Position numbers and translations under genes: made by a program. The notes beneath the pieces are model-generated. The model was not told the DNA's origin. It made no database searches and saw only the letters and a program-made list of their open reading frames with translations. From SAR324 cluster bacterium (lineage in GTDB: Bacteria; SAR324; NAC60-12), in assembly GCA_028281495.1 (NCBI GenBank), contig JANQJU010000061.1, positions 23,875-87,874 of the forward strand: a DNA stretch of 64,000 bases. Direction: 5' to 3'. Of this stretch, positions 24,697 through 32,964 are shown piece after piece (position 1 is the first letter of the stretch; each line of letters starts with the position of its first letter).

Positions 24697-25284
24697 TTAA
24701 AAACTCTCCATCATCTTATCGACTTTATTGGTGTACTTTCCATTTGGATACCTTCGAAGATACTCTGGACCAAATACTTCGGGATTTTTTTTAACATTAT
24801 TGAAGTAATACTCTTCTTGTAAATCCCTAATTTCTTCAGCATACCGACCCTCTGGGAACTGCGCTAAATACATTTCGTATCGAGCCAAAATCTTTTGTTT
24901 TCTTGCTCTTTCAAACAACAAATCTTCCTGATGATTTTTTGCTTTCAAAATGTAGATGCTATCTGGGTACTGGCCTATAAACCGGCTGATACTGTTGATT
25001 GTATTGGTTTGAATCGCCTCTTGTAGGTGGACATACTCTTCAATTTGTTTGATTTGTTTAATGTATTTCCCATTGGGGAACTTTTCATAATATCTTTTTA
25101 CACTATCTAGCGTTTTTTGGTTTTCAACCCATGTGTATAAAGATTCGTCTGTAATCATTCCTGTTTTGGCATCATACATGGTTACTTGTGCGGAGCAGGA
25201 GGCTAAAAACATGATAACGATCAATTGCCCCTTCATCACTTTATATAGAGTCAATCGGTTATCTTTTTTGGTTGTCATGAACAT
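24697..25284 (-). CDS. Lipoprotein with helical repeats
   Basis: A 195-residue protein. The N-terminus ends in a lipobox (FLASC, Cys near residue 30), so it should be lipid-anchored. The mature part repeats a Y-x-x-x-FP-x-GKY or YLAQFPEGRY motif four or more times, giving TPR-like helical pairs. AAAGG lies seven bases before ATG 25284; an inner ATG at 25236 is an alternative. It is far more AT-rich than its neighbours. It follows, on the same strand, the small membrane gene 25487-25597 and GspG-like gene 25604-26158. Confidence 0.75.
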   Translation of the reverse strand: MFMTTKKDNRLTLYKVMKGQLIVIMFLASCSAQVTMYDAKTGMITDESLYTWVENQKTLDSVKRYYEKFPNGKYIKQIKQIEEYVHLQEAIQTNTINSISRFIGQYPDSIYILKAKNHQEDLLFERARKQKILARYEMYLAQFPEGRYAEEIRDLQEEYYFNNVKKNPEVFGPEYLRRYPNGKYTNKVDKMMESF

Positions 25285-25486
25285 AATTTACCTTTTCAAT
25301 TGTCACTGAATGACACCCCTCTTCAATTCAAGCGTCGAGAAAACGTGGTTTGCGATCACAGCATTGCAGGTGACCTTTGGTGTGGGAGCTGCCTTTTTGT
25401 TTGATGGTTGAGCTGCGATGCTGGAAATGAGAATTGTATCCGGCGACCATAAGGTGTTGGGTTCGGTTCGTAATAGTGAAATTATT

Positions 25487-25597
25487 TTAAGCTTGTTGGA
25501 AGGTGATGAACATGATTCCACCAACGAGACCTAGCAGCATAATCACCAACAGCCAATGGTGTTCGAAAAACTTCTTTAAAATCCACCGCTTTTTCAT
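25487..25597 (-). CDS. Mini membrane protein, 36 residues
   Basis: ATG 25597 begins six bases after the stop of the GspG-like gene and gives a basic N-terminus (MKKRW, KKFFEHH) followed by one hydrophobic helix (about residues 15-33). This is the typical layout of small single-span membrane proteins that assist larger complexes. Its close spacing suggests it is cotranscribed with, and works alongside, the GspG-like protein. The interval 25300-25480 beyond it holds no gene I can support. Confidence 0.5.
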   Translation of the reverse strand: MKKRWILKKFFEHHWLLVIMLLGLVGGIMFITFQQA

Positions 25598-25603
25598 AGG
25601 CTC

Positions 25604-26158
25604 TCAGAGTTGACTGGCATAAATATCGGCATCGTCTCCCTCTCCTCCTGGTTGTCCATCTTCACCTAAAGACCAAATTTCATAGGCGGTTCCATCACTG
25701 GAGTAGTGAATCTCATTTCCCCAGCCATCTACCGGTAGACTCCCACGAACATAAGGCCCCTTCCAGGTATCCGGTACCGGTTCTACAGTTGGTAGGCTGC
25801 GTAAAGCCTCGAATCCTTGTTCCGTAGTGGGGTAGCTTTGAGTATTGAGGTGATACAACTCCAAAGCCTGTTCTAGACTACGAATGTTGGTTTGAGTGGT
25901 ATCAACGGAAGCTGGTTCTAATGTTGGAAACCAAAACGCGAGGTGAAACAGGATAAAAACCGCTGCCAACAAACTGCCAACACATCGCATTAATATTTGA
26001 GGATTCTGTTGGTCCCAATCCCAAATAGTCATGAAACCCAAAAGGATGACGGTCGGTAACCAAATGTGGTCGAACGGCATATTGAAAAAGAAAACCAGGA
26101 ATATACTTCCCAAGAAACTATTGAATCCATTCAAGATGAAAAGAGCTGCTTGTCTCAT
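25604..26158 (-). CDS. GspG-like pseudopilin domain on a polytopic membrane anchor (copy 1)
   Basis: A 184-residue protein. Residues about 85-179 match the soluble domain of the type II secretion major pseudopilin GspG: T-x-x-N-I-x-x-LEQALE-x-Y, SYPTTEQG, W-x-GPYV, P-x-DGWGN, Y, SLGEDGQPGGEGDDADI, including the calcium-loop acidic residues. The usual prepilin leader and G-F-T-L-x-E cleavage site are absent; instead three membrane helices (about residues 8-26, 32-46, 58-78) precede the domain. It therefore cannot be a normal polymerising pseudopilin. A paralogue is at 29742-30299. Confidence 0.8.
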   Translation of the reverse strand: MRQAALFILNGFNSFLGSIFLVFFFNMPFDHIWLPTVILLGFMTIWDWDQQNPQILMRCVGSLLAAVFILFHLAFWFPTLEPASVDTTQTNIRSLEQALELYHLNTQSYPTTEQGFEALRSLPTVEPVPDTWKGPYVRGSLPVDGWGNEIHYSSDGTAYEIWSLGEDGQPGGEGDDADIYASQL

Positions 26159-26188
26159 CGCTGATAGGCATTGAGTGGAGAATATCTG

Positions 26189-26326
26189 CTAATGGGCTTG
26201 TGTAGTCTGTGACCGATAGTGACGAAGAAGTTTCATCGAGAGAGGTTTGAGGTAAGCACGTTTTTGTTTGGTATTGAGGTCCAGCAAATTGGGGTGAGGA
26301 GCGTCGATTTTTTTCTTTTTATCCAT
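26189..26326 (-). CDS. Small basic protein, 45 residues
   Basis: ATG 26326 opens a 45-codon frame beginning MDKKKK and rich in Lys, Arg and Leu, with no membrane helix. It ends 30 bases before the GspG-like gene on the same strand. No family recognised. Coding is inferred from composition and operon position. The 26327-26599 stretch upstream holds no gene I can support. Confidence 0.4.
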   Translation of the reverse strand: MDKKKKIDAPHPNLLDLNTKQKRAYLKPLSMKLLRHYRSQTTQAH

Positions 26327-26599
26327 CCGCTATTGTCAACTGAATTTGAGCTGGGATTTAAGGGCTAGCCAGAGCAGATTCAGCCGATATATAGCTCGAA
26401 TTGATTGGGTTCAATGCCTTTTGGCATTTGGCTCAGCGGCGAAACTGAACTGTAACGAAACGCATATATCTCAGTTGTAGCAGGAGATATCTCACGAGTG
26501 GTAGGGGCAGATAAACCATGAGATATACGGTTTACTTGAAGCATTTGACATGGCAACTGGCTGAAGATCGACTCCCTCCAACCCGCTTTCTTTTTGCCA

Positions 26600-27733
26600 T
26601 CAGGTGACATGTGTACCGACTTGGTCAGAGTCTTCTATAAGCTGTTTGACCGTTTGCACGATTCGTGTTTGTGCAGCTTCGACATCTTTCATAAAGACTG
26701 GTCCCATACCCTCCAAATCTTCACGAATTCTTGTGGCTCGACGGGAACTCATGCTGCCAAACACCATAATTTTCACATCCTCACTGGTATTTTTTAATGC
26801 CAGAACCAGATCGGTTTCAGTAACGACTTTCAATACGATCTGCATTTGATCCGGGGGGATACGCAATAAATCCTCAAACTTATTGAATTGCTCACTAGTG
26901 ATGAGAAAGGGAATGGTTTGATTGGGCGTTTTGGTAGGATCGGTTGGTTCGCTTGCTCCTGAAGGATGGGGCTCCTCGTTTTGCAGCTCAGCTTGCAACA
27001 ACTGATACATCTCACACTCTTCCTTTGATAAATACGACAAAAGCCTCCGCTCAATGAAATCCGGGCGTTCCCGTTCCTCGATTGCTAACACCCCCACTTC
27101 AATCATTTCTCTTAAGCGTTGCTGTTCTTCCCCAATCTCATCAAAGTAGTCGGCTAGCCACCAGAAACATGCCCAAGTAAAGACCCCAAATAAGGGTAAA
27201 TGGGCATAGGTGAACCATCCCGCTTCCATATCCAATGTTGTGCGGAAACCCCAGAATATCGCACTCATCACCATTGTACGATGGGCGAATCGGCGGTAAC
27301 GTCGGACCTCGTTAGCTGCTTCCTCATTTCTTTGTTGTCGTTCGGTAGACATGATTTGCTGAATCAACCCTCGATTCATGTGATCCACGACCATTCGCAG
27401 TCCCCCACGAAGGTAAACATTCTCCAATGCGGAGAGTGCGTCTTCAATGGCCAAGATGTTTTTTCGAGCAATTTTACTGACATCCACTAGCAGCGTTAGC
27501 GTTTCGACCAAGGGAGGGCGGTTGCTCCATGAGGGGTACATAAAGAAGAGGCGCGCGGACCCATGAATCCATATCCCAGTCACATACAGCACCAACATGA
27601 GCAGGAGCAGGTCCCACCACCCCATCCATAAAAAGCTAACTGTTATCAAGAAGAACCCTGTTATGGTGGCAACAAAGGCTTCGTGACCTTTGACTTCTTG
27701 GCGAATTCTCTGGAGTGACTCTTTAGAAATCAT
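26600..27733 (-). CDS. MotA-like membrane region fused to FliG C-terminal domain
   Basis: A 377-residue chimera with the reverse order of its paralogue at 22392-23720. Residues 1-250 are MotA-like: two membrane helices (about 20-60), the MotA cytoplasmic pattern LVDVSKIARKNILAIEDAL ... GLRMVVDHMN, two more helices (about 152-192) and the tail REMIEVGVLAIEERERPDFIE ... LLSYLS. A Pro-rich linker leads to a FliG C-terminal domain at about 285-370: FEDLLRI, QMQIVLKVV, DLVLALKN, SMSSRR, EDLEGMGPV, DVEAAQ-x-x-IV. Similarity to FliG is strong, including the charged helix region. No MotB-like partner is seen in the window. Confidence 0.78.
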   Translation of the reverse strand: MISKESLQRIRQEVKGHEAFVATITGFFLITVSFLWMGWWDLLLLMLVLYVTGIWIHGSARLFFMYPSWSNRPPLVETLTLLVDVSKIARKNILAIEDALSALENVYLRGGLRMVVDHMNRGLIQQIMSTERQQRNEEAANEVRRYRRFAHRTMVMSAIFWGFRTTLDMEAGWFTYAHLPLFGVFTWACFWWLADYFDEIGEEQQRLREMIEVGVLAIEERERPDFIERRLLSYLSKEECEMYQLLQAELQNEEPHPSGASEPTDPTKTPNQTIPFLITSEQFNKFEDLLRIPPDQMQIVLKVVTETDLVLALKNTSEDVKIMVFGSMSSRRATRIREDLEGMGPVFMKDVEAAQTRIVQTVKQLIEDSDQVGTHVT

Positions 27734-27884
27734 ATATGCCCATTTTTTCTGAATGAACGAAAACTTTCTCTATTGTTCCAAGTCTCTGCGGAGCAGTTAT
27801 CGCTTTTAGTCCATTCCCTACAATAAAACCCAATGACCTCATGGGACGAGGGTACACTGGACTTCGCCCAATTGGTAAGAATGC

Positions 27885-28685
27885 CTAAGACCCTATTTTT
27901 CCGTAACGTTGTCGGTCTGACAAATATAGAACGATGATGCGGTGCTGGGTTGGAATGGGGTAATAGAGTTCATAATTCCCGTCACTGGCACTGAATTTTA
28001 CCTCACTGGTATTCCCGTCAAACACACGGTTCAAATACGTTCGTTCCTCTGGGGACGTGGAGAAAATGAAATCAACTTTTTCCATTCGGTCCTCCTCCGA
28101 AGCATAGTAGACGGGGCCGAACTCCAATAAAATGGGCCGACCTTCAATGGTGTCTCGAAGGATCAAGGCTATCCGTGGGAAACTTTCGTCTACTCGACTG
28201 AGCAATTTGAGCAAGCTGGATACCTTCTCGACATAGTCTTTGCTGAATTCATACCTAGCCAACTCCTCAATCAAATCTTGCTGCTGTTGAATCAACGACT
28301 CCCCCGAACTGATCAACGCAGAACGTTTTTTCGACGAGGACTGAATATCTCCAAGATATAGTAGTCCGAACAGCAGGGGAAATGAGGCAAAGATCAACCC
28401 CCAACGCCATTTCGACGTTCGAATGCTTTTTGGAGGAGTTGTTTCGGTTTTGCCGATGTGGTCCGCAATCTTGGTTAAGTTGAACATGATGTTCACGACA
28501 ACGGCTCCCCCTAAAACGGCAAATATTCCGACAATGCTGAAAAAGAAACTCTGAGTGATGTTCTCTCGGAACACCTTAAAATCAAAGACTTGGATGCTGA
28601 TAAAAATGAATATCCAATAGATGAGCAGACCAATGAAAAACAGAGCGATGCGGTTGGTGGCTCGGATGATTTGGGTCGTATCCAT
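27885..28685 (-). CDS. Membrane protein with sensor-like C-terminal domain
   Basis: A 266-residue protein with three membrane helices (about residues 10-32, 45-70 and 93-112) and an exported or cytoplasmic domain of about 150 residues starting with a coiled-coil segment (ESLIQQQQDLIEEL). No family recognised. It is on the same strand as the MotA-FliG and hydrolase genes, 151 bases before 27733 in the direction of transcription. A role as an accessory membrane subunit is only inference. Confidence 0.65.
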   Translation of the reverse strand: MDTTQIIRATNRIALFFIGLLIYWIFIFISIQVFDFKVFRENITQSFFFSIVGIFAVLGGAVVVNIMFNLTKIADHIGKTETTPPKSIRTSKWRWGLIFASFPLLFGLLYLGDIQSSSKKRSALISSGESLIQQQQDLIEELARYEFSKDYVEKVSSLLKLLSRVDESFPRIALILRDTIEGRPILLEFGPVYYASEEDRMEKVDFIFSTSPEERTYLNRVFDGNTSEVKFSASDGNYELYYPIPTQHRIIVLYLSDRQRYGKIGS

Positions 28686-28737
28686 TTCTTGACTCTGAGG
28701 TTGAGGGTTTCGTGAATTAGCAGGGTGATTCCGCTGA

Positions 28738-29721
28738 CTAGATTTTTGACAAGAATTTCAGGACATCGGAAGTCCATTTTTCCTTCGCGGCATCGGCTAA
28801 TAATTGATGGCCAACGCCTTCATACAGCTGGAACTGCTTTGTTGCAGGTAGGTTGTGGAAAATATGATTGGCTTCCTCTATTGAGACTCGTTGATCCATC
28901 GCTCCATGCAACACTAAAGATGGACACGAGACGAACGCTGCGTATTCTGCTGGATTGTGTGTGAACGGATTGACTCCTTGCTGTACACCTCCCCAGAAGA
29001 TCAAAAGTTCTGCTAAAGGAAATGACGGTAGGTTCATGCTGTGAAATCGATTTTGGGTCGTGGTCAATAAACGGTCAAAGGTACTTTCGATGATGATGGC
29101 AGATGGCTTGATGTTGTGGGTGGCAATGGATCTTAGGATGGCCGCTCCTCCCATTGATACGCCGTATAAAACGATTTTGTGATCTGGCAGCCTCTCTTGG
29201 ATATAATGAGTTGTCAGGGCCACATCTTCCGCTTCTTTGATACCGATGGTCGTGGTTGAACCACTCGAACCACCTGATCCGTAAAAATCGATGAGGAAGG
29301 TGGCATAGCCATGAAGGTGCAGTTCTTGGGCTATCGGTAAGAGGCTGGCTTTGCTTGAGGCATACCCATGAAACAATAGGATGACATTGTTGGAGCGTGG
29401 CTTGGGAATGTACCACCCCTCTAAGGAATGTCCTGATGGATTGGTCAACTTATGGGTTTCAAACGGGAGTCCGTAGTGGGTGGGATTTTGCAAATTGCGT
29501 GGTTTGGGAACGTTCACCCCGAAGAGAAGGATGTTTAGCTTTTCTTGAAAGTTGAGATTTTCTGGTTTGGCTGTCTTTTGGCCGCTTGAGGTGAAGGTCA
29601 TCATCGCATCCGCATGATTCCAGGCCAAAATGTTCACTCCGGCGATTGCCAGTAACACTATGCCCCCTGTGGCCACGAGAAAACGGAGAGCTAAACGATG
29701 ATTCCTTAGATTGATTGACAT
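28738..29721 (-). CDS. Membrane-anchored alpha/beta hydrolase
   Basis: A 327-residue serine hydrolase. An N-terminal membrane helix (about residues 9-31) is followed by an alpha/beta hydrolase fold: oxyanion HGYASS, nucleophile elbow GVSMGG, acid in GAMDQRV and catalytic His in GVGHQ. It belongs to the broad family of BEM46/YqkD-like hydrolases with a transmembrane N-terminus; the substrate is unknown. It begins 20 bases after the GspG-like copy 2 stop and is probably in its operon. Confidence 0.82.
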   Translation of the reverse strand: MSINLRNHRLALRFLVATGGIVLLAIAGVNILAWNHADAMMTFTSSGQKTAKPENLNFQEKLNILLFGVNVPKPRNLQNPTHYGLPFETHKLTNPSGHSLEGWYIPKPRSNNVILLFHGYASSKASLLPIAQELHLHGYATFLIDFYGSGGSSGSTTTIGIKEAEDVALTTHYIQERLPDHKIVLYGVSMGGAAILRSIATHNIKPSAIIIESTFDRLLTTTQNRFHSMNLPSFPLAELLIFWGGVQQGVNPFTHNPAEYAAFVSCPSLVLHGAMDQRVSIEEANHIFHNLPATKQFQLYEGVGHQLLADAAKEKWTSDVLKFLSKI

Positions 29722-29741
29722 CTTTCTCTTATGACAATTGA

Positions 29742-30299
29742 TTATTGTTGTTTGGAACTGATATCCGCTCTGGCACCGTCTCCCCCGACTTCTCCATCAG
29801 CACCATAGGAAATGATTTCATAGTCTTGGCCATCACTCAAATAGACATACTGTTCGTTCCAACCGTCTTGGGGAATGGTTCCCTTCAGGTAAGGACCGTT
29901 CCAATTTTTGGGAATGGGATCGATGACAGGTGCGGTTCTCAGGGCCTTCAATCCTTGCTCCGTGGTTGGATAGCTCCCTATATTTAAATGATACAGATTC
30001 AGGGATTGCTCTAGGCGGTGGATGTTGGTGCGGGTGGTGTCCGACATTGCTGATTCGAAATGGGTGAAGAGTACCATCGCTTGTAAGAAAAACAGAACTC
30101 CCACTGCCATGAGTCCTGAGAAACAGAGAAGGACCGTTCGCCACTTATTGCTTTGCCTATTCCAATACGTCAGCAGACCAAAACTGATAATGGTTGATAG
30201 CCAAACCAAGTTTTTGGGAAGATCGAAAAAGTTAAAGAGAACTAGACTGCCAAAGAAACTGTTGAGGCCATTGAGGCCGAGTAAAGCTATCCGTTGCAT
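29742..30299 (-). CDS. GspG-like pseudopilin domain on a polytopic membrane anchor (copy 2)
   Basis: A 185-residue paralogue of the product of 25604-26158, with the same layout: about three membrane helices, then a GspG-like domain (NIHRLEQSLNLYHLN, SYPTTEQGLKALR, NGPYLKG, PQDGW, SYGADGEVGGDGARADI). The calcium-loop acidic residues are largely kept. No prepilin cleavage site. It heads a leftward run with the hydrolase (28738-29721) and the membrane protein (27885-28685). Confidence 0.8.
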   Translation of the reverse strand: MQRIALLGLNGLNSFFGSLVLFNFFDLPKNLVWLSTIISFGLLTYWNRQSNKWRTVLLCFSGLMAVGVLFFLQAMVLFTHFESAMSDTTRTNIHRLEQSLNLYHLNIGSYPTTEQGLKALRTAPVIDPIPKNWNGPYLKGTIPQDGWNEQYVYLSDGQDYEIISYGADGEVGGDGARADISSKQQ

Positions 30300-31209
30300 C
30301 GTTCGAAGGTCGGTGTGAAAGGGGGATTTTTATCGAAGTGTCTGTGGAGTGAGTGTCCGACACTCCCAAAGAAGTTTTTATGAACGACGATTATGGGTAT
30401 GGATGAAGGTGGGATTTTGGGAAACCATCGACTGAGAGATGCCGCAATACTGAGGGTTCAGCAATGTCAGCAAATAGCTCAGATACAATTTGGCATTGGA
30501 GTATTCCAATTGAGGTCAAGCTGCTATTCCAGCATTTATACGTTGCTTAAAGGTTGAAGGGGAAATTTGCCACCATGACCACAACCGATAGCTGCGTTCT
30601 TAAAAAAGTCGAATGATTTCGATCGCGAAACTGCGAAGAGGAAACTGCTCATTTCGAATATAACAGTAGCTGGCCCCTGAGATGTGTGGTCAGATATGCA
30701 CTAAAAGTTAGAATGTTACACACTTGTTCGAAATGTAGATCAACTATGCATATATTCTTGCTTGCTAACAGTTTTTTTGATGTGCTAAAAGATAAAATAT
30801 AGGTTTTGTTATCGGTTACTAGTCTTGTTGAAGCAATCCTGATCTGCCTTAAAAGCTGAGGACCACATGAATAGACAGCTTTTTGAGCGAATAACATCAC
30901 GTTGCCATGTAGGCAGTCTTTCCTGAACCAAGCTAAATGGGCGTTCGTCAGCTTATAGAAATGTTATTCGATTATCATCTTTGATAAAAATTAGGAATTT
31001 TGACAGTTCTGAACCGATTTTCCCAAATAAATTCGATTACTTAAACACACACTTTCAGTAATGAAAGAATCTCTAATACTCTTTTCATTTCCGTTTAACG
31101 AATTTCGGTGAGTCTGCTCCGAAAAGTCGCAGTATTCAGTAGCTGCTTGATTTGATAGATTGGTTATTGTTTTTCCCCTGTCTTATCTTCCCTTTTTCAG
31201 GACCGAAGT
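30300..31209. other. 910-bp region with no supported gene
   Basis: No reading frame here has convincing coding character. AT content rises from about 30550 onward, and this marks the boundary between the mixed-GC part and the AT-rich right half. It includes the upstream flank of the IS1182-like transposase; I could not define that element's terminal repeats. Confidence 0.5.
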
Positions 31210-32601
31210 ATGTTTCGTCAGAGTGATCGAACTCGTCAAACGGATCTGTTTGAGAGTTTTGAGAGTCATCTTCCCTCGGTTCATCAGCAAACCCTTCATG
31301 ACAGTCGTCACTGGCACAATGTGTTTTTTGAAGAAGTCTTGAGCCGTATCGATGAAGAGCGTTTTGGTGTTTTGTACTCATCCTCTGGAGAAGTTCGTCC
31401 GAATGCCCCGGTACGTTTGTTATTGGGGATGATGATCTTGAAGGAAGGTTTTGTTTGGAGTGACCGTCAGTTGTTTGATCAGTGTCGTTTTAACGTTCTG
31501 GTGATGCGAGCTTTAGGCTTGACGGATTTCTCGGATGGCGTTCCGGCTCCCTCGACGTATTATTTGTTCCGTCAACGTTTAGGGGATTATCAACAAGCAA
31601 CAGGCGAGGATTTAGTCGGGTCTGTTTTTGCGGAGGTGACTCGTAACCAAGCCTTGTCTCATGGAGTGACTGGGAGTGAGGTGCGGATGGGTTCCAAACT
31701 ATTCGGTAGCAATTTAGCCCGTTGCAATCGCCTTCAATTGCTTCTGGGGGTTTTACAGAAGTTTTGGAAGCATTTGGCCCCCTCTCAGCAGTTGCAGGTC
31801 AAGCGTTGGATTGCCCAACAGCTCAACGAATGGGGTCAAAAAAGTCCCCAGAAGTGGGTATTTGATTGGAGTGATGAACACAAGCAGGAACACTTGATCA
31901 CCTGCGGTCAGATTTTGAAGTACTTCTCTCAGAGAGATGATTTTCACAAGACAGAGGGCTTCGCAATGCTCGAACGCTTATTGAACGAACACTTCGAGGT
32001 GAAAGGCAAGAAAGTTCACCTGAAGCCCCCGAAATCCTTGTCAGCGCGAACCCTTCAATCTCCCCATGATCAAGAAGCCACTTATCGCACCAAGCGTGAG
32101 GACAGTGTGGTCTGCTATAGCCTCAATGTGACCGAAACTTGTCATGAGGAAGGGCTCAATCTGCTGCTCGATGTTCAAGTCGAACCCGCCTCAATGGCCG
32201 ATACAGACTGGTTTGCGCCCAGCCTGCAACGCAGCGAAGCCGTGGCCGGTCCCATCGAACAATGTTGGCAAGATGGAGCGTACCAAAGTGCCGCCAATCA
32301 GCAGTGGGCTGAGGACTACGGTATCGACGCTCATATCACTGGAACTCAAGGCAAAGCCACACGATTCCAATTGTTTGAGGACGAACACGGCATTCAAGTC
32401 TTTGATACTCAGACCGAAACCGTCGAACGCGCTAGCCTCCACCCTCATGGGGGACGGCAAATCCCTCATCCCGATGGCGATCAAACGATCTACCGATTTA
32501 CCCAAGAAACCCTCAACCAACAGTATCGACGGTTTGCCATTGAAAACATGCCCCAGTCACTCAAGCATCGTAGAAACAATGTCGAGGCTTCCATTTTTTA
32601 A
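31210..32601 (+). pseudogene. IS1182-family transposase with in-frame stop
   Basis: The 463-residue frame has IS1182/IS5-superfamily features: an N-terminal RLLLGMMILKE-type block, the FDQCRFNVLVMRALGL block, a DWSDEHKQEH stretch and a C-terminal RRFAIENMPQSLKHRRNNVEASIF. The stop TAA at 32599 is followed in the same frame by MSYPLRNGKSRYRG...AFWINLKRIQI, the expected continuation of such transposases, up to about 32715. A single CAA-to-TAA change would explain this, so the gene is probably inactive. It is near the junction of two composition blocks. Confidence 0.75.
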
Positions 32602-32964
32602 ATGAGTTACCCGCTCAGGAACGGAAAATCCAGGTACCGTGGATTATACAAAAAAAAACTCTTTATGTATTCAAGAGCGTTTTGGATCAATCTGAAACGC
32701 ATTCAGATCCACAAAAACCGATCTGAAGATCACAATTCAAGCGCAACCGGAGGTTTGATCCAGGTTTATTCCTTATCAAGAACCTGGATCAACACCCAAC
32801 CAGGCTCTTTTTCAAAATATTACCGTCGATTTACAAACCAACACTTGGCCCGATTCAGCGGAGTTGCCGTCTAAAAAACATGCCTATCGAAAATCACGGG
32901 TTATCGGAGCGGAATCATAAAAAACAACAAATGCTAGAGCTAAGCTTATTGTTTAACGGTCATT

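Noticed and set aside
25303..25524. Leftward 73-codon frame after the mini membrane gene
   Set aside because: Overlaps the 36-residue gene with clear membrane layout, has no start signal and no recognisable family.
22392..27733. A flagellar motor locus
   Set aside because: Apart from the MotA-like and FliG-like domains no MotB, FliM, FliN, hook or export genes are present, and the MotA channel motif is degenerate.
25604..30299. A type II secretion operon
   Set aside because: Only the GspG-like domain is present; there is no GspD, GspE, GspF or prepilin peptidase and the prepilin cleavage signal is missing.
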